Origin: Gammaproteobacteria bacterium
GTDB taxonomy: Bacteria > Pseudomonadota > Gammaproteobacteria > Steroidobacterales > Woeseiaceae
Direction: 5' to 3'
Assembly: GCA_022600955.1 (NCBI GenBank)
Contig: JAHZJK010000022.1
Span: 1 to 43,140, forward strand
DNA: 43,140 nt
The position numbers were made by a program, and so were the translations under genes. Below the pieces are notes generated by a model. The model ran no database searches and was not told the DNA's origin. It saw nothing but the letters and a program-made list of their open reading frames with translations. Positions 25,333 to 34,857 of this stretch are shown piece by piece; position 1 is the stretch's first letter, and every line of letters begins with the position of its first letter.

Positions 25333-27765
25333 ATGTCGAAGAATCTCGTAATAGTCGAGTCGCCAGCGAAGGCGAGCACGATTAGTAAGTATCTGGGCAA
25401 GGACTTCGACGTCCTGGCGTCCTATGGCCACGTACGCGATCTGGTACCGAAAGAAGGCGCGGTTGATACCGAGAACCAGTTTTCGATGAAGTACCAGATC
25501 ATCGAACGCAACGAGAAACACGTGAACGCGATTATTCGCGCGCTCAAAAAGGCCGACGCCTTATATCTCGCGACTGACCCGGATAGAGAAGGTGAGGCCA
25601 TATCCTGGCACCTGGTTGAATTGCTCAAAGAAAAAGGGATTCTCGACAAGAAAGACGTGCATCGCGTCGTTTTCCATGAAATTACCAAGCAGGCTGTTCG
25701 CGACGCCGTCGCTAATCCACGCGGTATATCGGGTGACCTCGTGGGTGCACAGCAAGCGCGCCGGGCACTCGATTACCTTGTTGGTTTCAACCTCTCACCG
25801 CTGCTGTGGAAGAAAGTGCAGCGCGGCTTGTCCGCCGGGCGTGTACAAAGCCCCGCGCTGCGGATGATCGTTGAGCGTGAACTGGAAATTGAAGCGTTCA
25901 AGGCACGCGAGTACTGGTCCATCGAGGCCGATGTGAGTAAAAGCGAACAACCATTCGCGTCCCGACTTGTTAGCTACAAGGGTGAAAAGGTCGAACAATT
26001 CAGCTTCGAGAATGAAGACGCTGCGCGCGAAGTTGAAAAAACGCTGGTCGATGCCGCGCAGGGTGAATTCAAGGTTGTTGACGTTACGAAGCGGCAACGC
26101 CGCCGCAACCCGACAGCGCCGTTTACCACTTCGACGCTGCAACAGGAGGCTTCTCGGAAACTTGGCTTCAATACGCAGCGCACAATGCGCGTGGCGCAAA
26201 AACTCTACGAAGGTATCGCTCTTCCCGGTGAAGACCAGGTTGGCCTGATCACCTACATGCGTACTGACTCCGTGACGCTGGCCGAGGTCGCCGTCAATGA
26301 GATTCGCGACGTGATCGCGGAACGTTATGGCGCAAAGAATGTGCCGGATGAGGTGCGCACCTTCAAGACCAAGGCGAAGAATGCCCAGGAGGCGCATGAG
26401 GCCGTGCGCCCGACATCAGTTGCACGCACTCCCGATGATCTGAAATCTGTACTCGATGAGGATCAGCTCAAGCTCTACTCGTTAATCTGGAAGCGGACGA
26501 TGGCGTGCCAGATGGTACCCGCAGTGTTTGACACGGTTGCCATCGAGATGTCGGTCGGCGACGCAGACGCCGGGCACCGCATGCGAGCGAACGGCTCGAT
26601 CCTGGTCGAGCCTGGCTTTATGGCTGTCTACCAGGAAGGAAAGGACGACTCGAAAGACGATGATGGCGATCGCCTGTTGCCCGAAATCGAGAAGGGCGAC
26701 TCGATCAAGCTCGAGCTGTTGCGCCCGGAACAGCATTTCACTGAGCCACCACCGCGTTTCACGGAAGCGAGCCTTGTCAAAACACTCGAAGAGTACGGTA
26801 TCGGCCGCCCCTCAACTTACGCCAGCATCATCGCGACGCTGAAAAACCGCGAGTATGTGGAGATGGACGCGAAGCGATTCCTGCCCACCGACATCGGTCG
26901 TATCGTAATCGGTTTCTTGACCGAACACTTTACGCAGTATGTCGACTATGACTTCACGGCTAGACTCGAGGACGACCTCGATTCGGTGTCGCTGGGTGAA
27001 AAGGAATGGATCCCGCTGCTGGAAAAATTCTGGCGACCGTTCCACGAACTTTGTGAAGATAAGGAAACCTCGGTCACCCGCGAACAGGTTGCACAGGCGC
27101 GCGAGCTTGGTACCGACCCGAAGAGCGGCAAGCCCGTAACGGTACGCATGGGGCGCTATGGTCCGTTTGTGCAGATCGGCACCAAAGATGACGAGGAAAA
27201 GCCCAAGTTCGCTGGCCTGCGTCCCGGCCAGAAGATGGCCGATATCGACCTTGCCACAGCAATGGAGCTTTTCAAATTGCCGCGCAAACTCGGTGAAACC
27301 GCGGACGGCCTGCCAGTCTCCGCAAGTGTTGGCCGGTTCGGTCCATACGTACGCTACGGCGACAAATACGTTTCGATGAAAGAAGACGACCCGTACACGG
27401 TAGAGCTGCCGCGGGCGCTCGAGCTAATTGCTGAAAAGATCAAGGCCGATGCCGAGCGGCTGATCCTCGATTTTCCCGAGCAGGGCATTCAGGTGCTGAA
27501 TGGTCGCTACGGCCCTTACATTACGAATAAGGAAAAAAATGCTCGTGTGCCAAAAGATCGCGAGCCGAAGTCGCTAACACTCGCCGAGTGCGTCGAACTG
27601 CTTGAGGCTGCGCCTGTTCGCGGTCGTCGCGGCAAGAAGAAAACCAGTAAAAAGGCGGCGACCAAAAAGGCCACCAAGAAGAAAGTAGCGAAGAAGAAGC
27701 CGGCAAAGAAAAAAGCAAAAAAGAAGGCCGCCAAGAAGAAAGCGACGAAGAAAAAGGCGAGCTAG
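25333..27765 (+). CDS. topA: DNA topoisomerase I
   Basis: This type IA topoisomerase relaxes negative supercoils. The 810 residues show the TOPRIM domain (LVIVESPAKASTISKYLG, TDPDREGEAI) and the catalytic Tyr308 in GLITYMRTDS. The C-terminus holds about three YGP-type repeats (YGPFVQIG, FGPYVRYG, YGPYIT) rather than the four-cysteine zinc ribbons of E. coli TopA. The last ~50 residues are almost all Lys and Ala (KKKTSKKAATKKATKKK-like). The basic tail resembles those of actinobacterial TopA and of H1-like proteins and probably aids DNA binding. All catalytic residues are present. Confidence 0.95.
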   Translation: MSKNLVIVESPAKASTISKYLGKDFDVLASYGHVRDLVPKEGAVDTENQFSMKYQIIERNEKHVNAIIRALKKADALYLATDPDREGEAISWHLVELLKEKGILDKKDVHRVVFHEITKQAVRDAVANPRGISGDLVGAQQARRALDYLVGFNLSPLLWKKVQRGLSAGRVQSPALRMIVERELEIEAFKAREYWSIEADVSKSEQPFASRLVSYKGEKVEQFSFENEDAAREVEKTLVDAAQGEFKVVDVTKRQRRRNPTAPFTTSTLQQEASRKLGFNTQRTMRVAQKLYEGIALPGEDQVGLITYMRTDSVTLAEVAVNEIRDVIAERYGAKNVPDEVRTFKTKAKNAQEAHEAVRPTSVARTPDDLKSVLDEDQLKLYSLIWKRTMACQMVPAVFDTVAIEMSVGDADAGHRMRANGSILVEPGFMAVYQEGKDDSKDDDGDRLLPEIEKGDSIKLELLRPEQHFTEPPPRFTEASLVKTLEEYGIGRPSTYASIIATLKNREYVEMDAKRFLPTDIGRIVIGFLTEHFTQYVDYDFTARLEDDLDSVSLGEKEWIPLLEKFWRPFHELCEDKETSVTREQVAQARELGTDPKSGKPVTVRMGRYGPFVQIGTKDDEEKPKFAGLRPGQKMADIDLATAMELFKLPRKLGETADGLPVSASVGRFGPYVRYGDKYVSMKEDDPYTVELPRALELIAEKIKADAERLILDFPEQGIQVLNGRYGPYITNKEKNARVPKDREPKSLTLAECVELLEAAPVRGRRGKKKTSKKAATKKATKKKVAKKKPAKKKAKKKAAKKKATKKKAS

Positions 27766-27774
27766 GCACTCGTC

Positions 27775-28326
27775 GTGCTCTCAGTCCATTGTGCTGCCGA
27801 AACGCTGCTGCGCGGCGGTGTCATCGCCTATCCGACCGAAGGTGTCTTCGGGCTCGGCTGCCTGCCAGACAAGTTCGATGCCGTCTGTCGCGTGCTGGAT
27901 ATCAAACAGCGCTCCTGGCACAAGGGACTCATCCTGATCGGCGCGCACGCCGGTCAATTCGACAGCTGGATTGAGCTACCAGAAGGGACGTCACTGCCTG
28001 CACTTGATCTGCAGCACCCAACAACCTGGGTCGTTCCTGCCAGCGATCGTGTACTGCCCGTCGTAAGAGGCGACCACAGTACTCTTGCCGTCCGCATCAC
28101 CAGCAATCCTGTTGCTGCCGCAATTTGCGACACAGTCGATTCGCCGCTCGTTTCCACCAGCGCAAACCTGAGCGGCAAAGTCGTCGCCCGCAACGGCTTC
28201 ATTCTTCGCCGTCAGTTTGGCACTCTAGTAGACTATCTCGTTCCAGGTGATTGTGGTCCGGCCTCCGGGCCCTCGGAAATTCGAGATCTGATGAGCGGGC
28301 AAACCTTGCGGCCAGGACACAAATGA
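27775..28326 (+). CDS. tsaC: Threonylcarbamoyl-AMP synthase (YrdC/Sua5 family)
   Basis: TsaC makes threonylcarbamoyl-AMP for the t6A modification at position 37 of ANN-decoding tRNAs. The 183 residues match the short YrdC form: [12 protein letters not shown] near residue 18, KRxWxKGLILI-like motif ([13 protein letters not shown]), TTWVVPAS and STSANLSG. The start is GTG at 27775, 9 bases after topA. Its stop overlaps the hemF ATG (ATGA), the usual tsaC-hemF linkage. Confidence 0.95.
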   Translation: MLSVHCAAETLLRGGVIAYPTEGVFGLGCLPDKFDAVCRVLDIKQRSWHKGLILIGAHAGQFDSWIELPEGTSLPALDLQHPTTWVVPASDRVLPVVRGDHSTLAVRITSNPVAAAICDTVDSPLVSTSANLSGKVVARNGFILRRQFGTLVDYLVPGDCGPASGPSEIRDLMSGQTLRPGHK

Positions 28327-29231
28327 GCAATATCGATCAGGTAAAGGAATATTTGCTGGGGTTGCAAAACCAGATCTGCAATAGCGTCGAGAAACTCGAT
28401 GGCGATGCGCAATTCGAACGCGACGCCTGGCAACGTGCCGATGGTGGTGGCGGTGAAAGTCGAGTGCTAACCAACGGCAAGGTGTTCGAACAGGCTGGTG
28501 TGGGCTTCTCGCACGTGTTTGGCGACAAGATGCCGCCATCCGCTACGAAACATCGCCCCGACCTCGCCGGGGAAAGCTTCCAGGCTGTCGGCGTGTCGCT
28601 AGTGTTCCACCCGCTTAACCCATATGTACCAACGACACACGCAAACTTTCGATTCTTTACAGCTGGCGAAGAAAATCCCGTGTGGTGGTTCGGTGGCGGC
28701 TTCGATCTAACACCTTACTACCCGTTTCACGACGATGTGCTGCATTGGCACAGAACAGCGCGGGCAGCTTGTAAACCTTTTGGCGACAGCCTTTACGCCG
28801 AGTACAAAGACTGGTGCGATACCTATTTCTATCTACAGCACCGCGACGAAACGCGCGGAATTGGCGGTCTGTTTTTCGACGACGTCAATGCAGCTGGCTT
28901 TGATGACAGCTTCGCGTTTCTCCGCTCTGTTGGCAATGCGTTCCTGCCCGCCTACCAGCCCATCGTCGAAAGCAGAGTCGACCACGAATACGGCGACCGG
29001 CAGCGCGAATTCCAACTGTACCGGCGGGGGCGCTATGTTGAATTCAACCTCATTTACGATCGCGGTACGCTGTTTGGGCTGCAATCCGGCGGGCGAACCG
29101 AATCTATATTGATGTCGCTGCCACCACGGGTTCGTTGGGAATACAGCTGGCAACCTGATGCCAACTCGCCGGAAGCGAAACTGTACGACCACTACCTGCG
29201 GCCACGCGACTGGCTTGGAGAACAGCAATGA
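28323..29231 (+). CDS. hemF: Oxygen-dependent coproporphyrinogen-III oxidase
   Basis: HemF catalyses the aerobic two-step decarboxylation of coproporphyrinogen III to protoporphyrinogen IX in haem synthesis. The 302 residues carry the family signatures [51 protein letters not shown] and [11 protein letters not shown]. The ATG at 28323 overlaps the tsaC stop and its end overlaps the next gene (ATGA). With hemB also in the window, haem synthesis is represented at two steps. Confidence 0.97.
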   Translation: MSNIDQVKEYLLGLQNQICNSVEKLDGDAQFERDAWQRADGGGGESRVLTNGKVFEQAGVGFSHVFGDKMPPSATKHRPDLAGESFQAVGVSLVFHPLNPYVPTTHANFRFFTAGEENPVWWFGGGFDLTPYYPFHDDVLHWHRTARAACKPFGDSLYAEYKDWCDTYFYLQHRDETRGIGGLFFDDVNAAGFDDSFAFLRSVGNAFLPAYQPIVESRVDHEYGDRQREFQLYRRGRYVEFNLIYDRGTLFGLQSGGRTESILMSLPPRVRWEYSWQPDANSPEAKLYDHYLRPRDWLGEQQ

Positions 29232-29653
29232 ACACCCCTTTGCAGCCGTTTCACCTGGCATTGCCCGTCGCCGATCTGGATGCGGCAGAGGCGTTCTATT
29301 GCGGGACTCTTGGCTTCGAAAAGGGCCGGACAGACCTGCGCTGGATTGACCTCGATTTCTACGGACATCAGGTCACACTGCACCTTGTAGATGACCAGGA
29401 TGGCTTGCCGCCGACAAACCCGGTCGACGGCGACAAGGTACCCGCGCGCCACTTCGGCGTGGTCCTCGATATGGCGGATTGGCGCGTTCTGGCCCGGCGC
29501 CTCGAGGAAGCGGGGACAGAATTTCTTATTGCTCCCAAGATTCGCTTCGAGGGTGAAGCCGGCGAGCAGGCGACCATGTTCTTCCATGACCCCAGCGGCA
29601 ACGCACTTGAGTTCAAGAGTTTTAAGGATTTGACGCAACTTTTTGCCACCTGA
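29228..29653 (+). CDS. VOC-family (glyoxalase/bleomycin-resistance fold) protein
   Basis: This 141-residue protein has the vicinal-oxygen-chelate fold: an N-terminal [22 protein letters not shown] and a C-terminal [16 protein letters not shown]. Likely metal ligands are His9, His58 or so, and the Glu in LEFK. Dioxygenase, glyoxalase or fosfomycin-type activities all occur in this fold, and the substrate is unknown. Its ATG overlaps the hemF stop, so it is translated with haem-synthesis genes. Similar proteins are often found next to hemF. Confidence 0.85.
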   Translation: MNTPLQPFHLALPVADLDAAEAFYCGTLGFEKGRTDLRWIDLDFYGHQVTLHLVDDQDGLPPTNPVDGDKVPARHFGVVLDMADWRVLARRLEEAGTEFLIAPKIRFEGEAGEQATMFFHDPSGNALEFKSFKDLTQLFAT

Positions 29654-29784
29654 GGGCGTCATGAGTAAGTGAGGCAAAACTCGCGCCTGTTCGAGCGGAC
29701 CGGCGTAACAAATATTTTCTTTATCCAACCTCAACGGTAGCGATGAAGAGTCTTCCAACGCGGGCGAAGCCCTTGCGAGGAACC

Positions 29785-30345
29785 ATGTCCTGGATAACAG
29801 AAGTCGAAGTCAGTGAGGCGGAAGGCAAGCTCGCTGAAAACTATGCAGCACTGATCAAACAGCGCGGAAAAGTATCGAACATACTTAAGGTTCACAGCCT
29901 CAATCCTGACGCGATGGAAAACCATCTCGACCTGTACATGACGATCATGTTCGGCAAGTCAGGCCTTAGTCGCGCGGAGCGTGAGGCAATCGCCGTCGTC
30001 GTGTCCGCCAATAACGATTGCGCGTATTGCGTCAATCACCACGCCGAAGCACTAAGGCGCTACGTCAAGGATGAAGACGTCCTTGCTGTGCTCATGGCAG
30101 CCGACGGCCTCGAGACACTGGAGCCACGCCTGAGCAATATCGTGCGCCACGCAGAAAAACTCACTACCGCGCCCGGCGCAATGACCGAAAGTGACCTCGG
30201 GGAGTTGCGCACAGTCGGACTCTCCGACGGGGATATTCTCGACCTTTCGCTGATTGTTGGGTATTTCAATTTTGTTAATCGAATCGCGATGGGCCTCGGT
30301 GTAGCTTTCAGTGATGAGGAACTGAGCGGGTATCGCGACGACTAG
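29785..30345 (+). CDS. AhpD-like peroxidase-related protein (CMD domain)
   Basis: The protein has 186 residues from the ATG at 29785, preceded by GAGGAA. It has the carboxymuconolactone-decarboxylase/AhpD fold with the redox CxxC in NDCAYCVNHHAEALRR (about residues 74-89) and the conserved LSRAEREAIAVVVS helix. Such proteins act as peroxidases or disulphide reductases, and this one fits the 'peroxidase-related enzyme' subgroup. It lies about 130 bases after the VOC gene, with no clear promoter or terminator in between. Confidence 0.87.
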   Translation: MSWITEVEVSEAEGKLAENYAALIKQRGKVSNILKVHSLNPDAMENHLDLYMTIMFGKSGLSRAEREAIAVVVSANNDCAYCVNHHAEALRRYVKDEDVLAVLMAADGLETLEPRLSNIVRHAEKLTTAPGAMTESDLGELRTVGLSDGDILDLSLIVGYFNFVNRIAMGLGVAFSDEELSGYRDD

Positions 30346-30435
30346 TCGCGATGTGATAAATTCGAAACAGGCCGTGATTTCACGGTTACCCGTAGCGCCA
30401 ACTCAATCCCAACCGGAAACAATGACTTACACGCC

Positions 30436-33400
30436 GTGAAACACATCCGTAACATCTTCTTGTGGACCCTGTTGCTGGCTTCGGCAGGCGCACACGCACA
30501 GGCTGAATCCGCGATTACTGGCGGCAATAGCCGAATTCTGGCTGTTATTGAAGATGACACGACCACCAATGTTTACGTTGTGCAGTTACGAACGCCGCCG
30601 ACCGCAGAATACCACGCGGACCTGGGCCGAACCCGCGTCTCGTCCAAGCCCGGGCTCGGCGAACCTCGCCCCGATCGTCTGCAGAAAAACGACGCTGCGA
30701 TTCAGAACTACGCTGCAAAACTCGATGCGGAGCAGCAAAAAGTGCTGCAGAAAGTGGCGCCCGGTACACAGCGAATCTACAGTTACAAATACAGCCTGAA
30801 CGGGTTTGCCGCGCGCATGAGTCCCGCCCAGGCCGGAAAGCTCAAGCGCAGTTCCGACGTTCTCAATGTCTGGGAGGACGAGGTCAGACCTCTGTCTACG
30901 TATCACACGCCGACGTTCCTCGAGTTGTTCGACAGGGACAATGGCCTTCGCAGCGAACATGAGCTCGACGGTGACGGCATCGTCATCGCCTTTATCGATA
31001 GCGGCGTCGCACCCGAGCATCCGGCGTTACAGGAAACACGGCCGGCCGATCGCCCTCGCGCCTGCCGCAGCAGCTGGGGTGAAACCACTATCCTGGGTAA
31101 ATGGCTCTGCAAGCGATTCGACCGTTTGCCCGATGTCGTTGAATTTGAACCCCCGGAGAACTGGAACGGCGAATGCGAATCCGGTGAGGACTTTGAGACG
31201 ACGGCCTGCAATAACAAGCTCATCGGGGCAAGGTGGTTCATAGATGGCGCCGAGAACAGCGGTTTTATAGACCCGAACGAGTTTCGATCGGCACGCGATG
31301 CAGATGGGCACGGTACCCATACGGCAACAACGGCGGCAGGCAACCGCAGTAACGCGTCCATATTTGGCACGTCTATCGGTAACATCGAAGGAATGGCACC
31401 CAAGGCGCGTGTTGCGGTCTATAAGGCTTGCTGGTTGCGCCCTCAGCAGACGCGGGCAAGCTGCAACACGTCGGACCTCGTCAACGCGATAGACGCCGCT
31501 GTCGCAGATGGTGTCGATATCATCAACTACTCGGTCGGCAGTTCAATGCGTGACACTACCGCGCCCGATGACATCGCGTTGATGGATGCCGCAAAAGCAG
31601 GCGTACTCAGTATCGTAGCGGCCGGCAACGAAGGCCCTAACCTCGCGACAATTGGATCACCGGCTGGTGCAGCGTGGGTGATGACGGCGGCGGCATCGAC
31701 CCGCGCCGGCAACTCTTCGGTGGAATCGTTTGAAGTCGTCGCACCAAGTTCGATAGCAGCGCGCTACGCAACGAAAGAAGCACTGTTCTCGCCGCCCCTT
31801 AAGGAACGCGGACCCCTCGAGGCGCGACTCATACTGGCAGAAGACGATGATACGTCGCTTCCGGAAGGCGGCACTGGTAACACCTCTGACGGTTGCCAGC
31901 CACTGACCAACGGCGATGAAATAAGCGGTAACGTTGCGTTATTGCAACGGTCGGGGTGTCCGTTTACTGACATGGTCAGAAACGCAGAAGAGGCCGGTGC
32001 GATTGCGGCACTTGTCTACAATATTGCCGGCGACCCGATCGTCATGTTCGGAGAAAGTGGCCTCGTCGATATCCCGGCACTCATGATCGGGCAGGCAGAC
32101 GCTAATCTCATCATCGCCGAGTTTGACGCCGGCAATGACGTTGACGTGATTCTTGAGAAAAGCCTGCTGCTGACAACAAATGATGACGGCAATGTCATGG
32201 CGGGGTTTTCAGCTCGGGGACCCGGGCCCATTGGCGACATCCTGAAACCCGACGTCACGGCCCCGGGCGTCAATATCATTGCTGGCTATACGCCTGATCC
32301 GGCGAATGCGACACCGGGCGAGAACTACGCGTATTTGAGCGGCACATCCATGGCGACACCGCATGTTGCCGGCGTTGCGGCGCTCCTGCGCCAGGCTCAC
32401 CCTGGCTGGTCTCCGGCCGCGATCAAATCTGCACTTATGACCAGTGCCCGGCAAGATTTGCAAGTGGCCAACACCATCACGCCGGCAAACCCGTTTGACT
32501 ATGGCGCCGGACACATAGACCCGAACGAGGCTCTCAACCCCGGCCTCGTCTACGATGTCAGCAATGATGAGTACGATGCCCTGGCGTGTGGCCTTGAATC
32601 GCCTGGCGTAGTGCAGTCGCGTTGCGATGAGTTATCCGCGGCGGGCTACTCTTTCCTGGCCAGGGACATCAATCAGCCATCGATCGCCTTTTCGCAACTG
32701 GCTAATGAACTCTCGGTCACCCGGCGCGTAACCAACGTCAGTGATGAAACAGGCTCGTACAGCGCTGCAGTTTCGGCACCACCGGGTATCAGTGTTCTGG
32801 TGGAGCCCGCATCGATAAGTGTTGGGCCAGGAGAAACCGCCGAATTCACTGTCACGATGACTTACGTTGACGGACCTCTGGATTTGTGGCGGTTCGGCTC
32901 ACTGACATGGACGAGCGCTGACCACGATGTTCGTAGCAGCATTGCGGTAAAGCCAACGTCTGTTTCAGCACCTGGCGAGGTCAGCTCAGTCGGCGGCACG
33001 GGTATGCTGACCATTCCGGTCGAATTTGGGTATAACGGCAGCTACTCGCCACGAGTTCATGGCCTGAAACTGCCGTTTATCAGAGATGCTGCCAATAACG
33101 AGCCTCCCGGCTACGTCGGCAACGATCCCGACAAGACTTTTATACCCAGCCCAAGCAGCAACGTCACTCTACACAAGCGCAGAATCGAATTTCCGAATCG
33201 ACTGTTCCTGCGTTTCGCCTTGTTTGATGAGCTCACGGACGGTAACGATGATCTGGACATGTATGTCTACTACTGCGGCACCGACGAAGTTACCTGCTTT
33301 CCGATAGGCGAAAGCGGCTCTCCGACGTCGGCCGAAGAGTTCAACCTGCTTAATCCTCCCGTCGGCATCTACTACGTATTCGTGCACGGCTTCGAGACCG

Positions 33401-33636
33401 ACGAAGTCACTGGCGGACCCGGTGCCAACTACGACCTGCTCTCCTGGGCTTTCGGAGACCCGGATGACGCTGGAAACATGAACGTCAGTGGGCCAGCGTT
33501 CGTCAGTGCCGGCACAACAGCTGATGTCACTGTTAACTGGAGCAACCTGTTACCGAATTCGATTTATCTTGGCGGCATCTCTCACAACACGCCGCAAGGC
33601 CGCTCTGCCCTAACGATAATAACGATTCGCAACTGA
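30436..33636 (+). CDS. Secreted S8 subtilisin-like serine protease with PA insert
   Basis: This is a 1066-residue secreted subtilase starting with GTG. The signal peptide spans 1-21 (ending AHAQA), followed by an I9-type propeptide (about 43-150). The catalytic domain has Asp188 (IAFIDSG), His292 (DGHGTH), oxyanion Asn398 (AAGNEG) and Ser638 (SGTSMATPH). A protease-associated (PA) domain is inserted between the His and Ser parts (about 455-580). A fibronectin type III-like domain follows from about 745, and the last ~200 residues are beta-rich. This is the cucumisin/plant-subtilase layout, also seen in marine bacteria. All catalytic residues are present. It probably degrades extracellular protein. 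Its 3' end overlaps the opposite-strand gene by 27 bases. Confidence 0.93.
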   Translation: MKHIRNIFLWTLLLASAGAHAQAESAITGGNSRILAVIEDDTTTNVYVVQLRTPPTAEYHADLGRTRVSSKPGLGEPRPDRLQKNDAAIQNYAAKLDAEQQKVLQKVAPGTQRIYSYKYSLNGFAARMSPAQAGKLKRSSDVLNVWEDEVRPLSTYHTPTFLELFDRDNGLRSEHELDGDGIVIAFIDSGVAPEHPALQETRPADRPRACRSSWGETTILGKWLCKRFDRLPDVVEFEPPENWNGECESGEDFETTACNNKLIGARWFIDGAENSGFIDPNEFRSARDADGHGTHTATTAAGNRSNASIFGTSIGNIEGMAPKARVAVYKACWLRPQQTRASCNTSDLVNAIDAAVADGVDIINYSVGSSMRDTTAPDDIALMDAAKAGVLSIVAAGNEGPNLATIGSPAGAAWVMTAAASTRAGNSSVESFEVVAPSSIAARYATKEALFSPPLKERGPLEARLILAEDDDTSLPEGGTGNTSDGCQPLTNGDEISGNVALLQRSGCPFTDMVRNAEEAGAIAALVYNIAGDPIVMFGESGLVDIPALMIGQADANLIIAEFDAGNDVDVILEKSLLLTTNDDGNVMAGFSARGPGPIGDILKPDVTAPGVNIIAGYTPDPANATPGENYAYLSGTSMATPHVAGVAALLRQAHPGWSPAAIKSALMTSARQDLQVANTITPANPFDYGAGHIDPNEALNPGLVYDVSNDEYDALACGLESPGVVQSRCDELSAAGYSFLARDINQPSIAFSQLANELSVTRRVTNVSDETGSYSAAVSAPPGISVLVEPASISVGPGETAEFTVTMTYVDGPLDLWRFGSLTWTSADHDVRSSIAVKPTSVSAPGEVSSVGGTGMLTIPVEFGYNGSYSPRVHGLKLPFIRDAANNEPPGYVGNDPDKTFIPSPSSNVTLHKRRIEFPNRLFLRFALFDELTDGNDDLDMYVYYCGTDEVTCFPIGESGSPTSAEEFNLLNPPVGIYYVFVHGFETDEVTGGPGANYDLLSWAFGDPDDAGNMNVSGPAFVSAGTTADVTVNWSNLLPNSIYLGGISHNTPQGRSALTIITIRN

Positions 33637-34050
33637 TTTCGAGTACCAGATTTCGATTATGGCAATGGCGAAAACCAGCACCGGAATAATGTAAGCACCG
33701 CTGCCCCATGCCTCCGAAGGACTCCGCAATACGAAAGACTCGATGTCCTGCAGGATGATGCACACGAAAGACACTGCATATGCCGGAAACGCCAGCGAGT
33801 TCCTGAGCAATAACAATATCGATGCCAATACGCCCAGCGTCACCGCCGTCGCATAAGCTGCGTTGGCCCACACCGGAGTTGCCTCCATCCAGGCCATCTG
33901 CGCGGGCGTCATATCCGCGGCCTGCATAATCTCAGGCGTCATGGTCATTTGCTGGTAGTAGAACATCAGGCCGATCAGATTCCAGACCAGAAACACACTC
34001 GCGATGACGTAATACGTCATCGATGGATTTTCATTCACTTCGTCAGACAT
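33610..34050 (-). CDS. Four-helix membrane protein of unknown function
   Basis: This 146-residue protein has four predicted membrane helices (about 11-31, 63-82, 88-107 and 118-137) and a periplasmic-side segment with PEIMQAADMTPAQMAWME. Similar small proteins are widespread and sometimes labelled 'sugar transporter' without evidence; I know no function. The ATG at 34050 has AGGGAAGCG-like sequence upstream. It converges with the protease, and the two coding ends share 27 bases. Confidence 0.75.
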   Translation of the reverse strand: MSDEVNENPSMTYYVIASVFLVWNLIGLMFYYQQMTMTPEIMQAADMTPAQMAWMEATPVWANAAYATAVTLGVLASILLLLRNSLAFPAYAVSFVCIILQDIESFVLRSPSEAWGSGAYIIPVLVFAIAIIEIWYSKSVANRYYR

Positions 34051-34124
34051 AGCGCTTCCCTCTTATTCAGTTTTTTACGGGAACGCTGAATACTCCACCT
34101 GAGGTTGTCCAATTGCAAGTCGTG

Positions 34125-34721
34125 TCAGCGCTTCTTGTCGCCCATGGATTTACAGGGGCCGTAACGAAAACAGCCACTTACGTGGTCGTTGACCATGCCA
34201 GTAGCCTGCATGTGAGCATAAATGATCGTGCTTCCTACAAATTTGAAGCCGCGCTTCTTGAGGTCTTTGGAGAACGCATCTGACTCGGGCGAGGTCGCTG
34301 GTACGTCGCCGTCTTTGCGAAATTTGTTTTGTAGAGGCTTGCCGCCGACGAAGCCCCACGCATAATCACAAAAGCTGCCGAACTCTGTTTGCACTTCGAG
34401 GAATGCCTTCGCGTTGCTGACAGCAGACCGCACTTTGAGACGATTGCGCACGATTGATGGATCAAGCAACAGTTTTTCGACGCGTTTGTCGGTGAAGCGC
34501 GCGACCTTGACCGGATCGAAGTCTGCAAAGGCCTTTCGATACCCCTCACGTTTATTGAGGATCGTCGACCAACTGAGGCCCGCCTGGGCGCCCTCAAGCA
34601 ACAGGAATTCAAACTGCACCCGGTCATCCCAGACCGGCACGCCCCACTCTTCATCGTGATACTGGATGTACTCGAGATTGACACCTTCGGCCCATCGACA
34701 CCGTTTTACCGTTTGACTCAT
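34125..34721 (-). CDS. tag: DNA-3-methyladenine glycosylase I
   Basis: Tag removes 3-methyladenine from alkylated DNA. The 198 residues include RCRWAEG, YHDEEWGVPVWDD and GLSWSTILNKREGYRKAFADFDP. The zinc site is formed by Cys8, the His in YHDEEWG, and the His and Cys in DHVSGC. The ATG at 34721 matches the family N-terminus; the frame extends to 34745 without support. It is monocistronic or lies upstream of the small membrane gene, 74 bases away. Confidence 0.94.
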   Translation of the reverse strand: MSQTVKRCRWAEGVNLEYIQYHDEEWGVPVWDDRVQFEFLLLEGAQAGLSWSTILNKREGYRKAFADFDPVKVARFTDKRVEKLLLDPSIVRNRLKVRSAVSNAKAFLEVQTEFGSFCDYAWGFVGGKPLQNKFRKDGDVPATSPESDAFSKDLKKRGFKFVGSTIIYAHMQATGMVNDHVSGCFRYGPCKSMGDKKR

Positions 34722-34802
34722 GCTTGTCTCGTTGCAGCTTCGCAATCGTTGATACTACAACGCCTGCTGCCAAAAGCTGCGGCTGAATGTCGCGCGTTCA
34801 AC

Positions 34803-34832
34803 AAAAAAGGCCCACGCAATGCGTGGGCCTTT
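34803..34832 (-). terminator. Rho-independent terminator of the cysteine-repeat gene
   Basis: A 12-bp perfect stem (AAAGGCCCACGC / GCGTGGGCCTTT) with loop AAT is followed on the minus strand by a run of six T. It is 25 bases after the stop of the cysteine-repeat gene, and separates that gene from tag. Confidence 0.92.
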
Positions 34833-34857
34833 CTGCGTAAAACTGAAAGCTGGTTGT

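Noticed and set aside
30372..30385. CCGTGATTTCACGG palindrome before the protease gene as a terminator
   Set aside because: The loop is only four bases around a 5-bp stem and no T-run follows. It may be a chance dyad or a weak operator.
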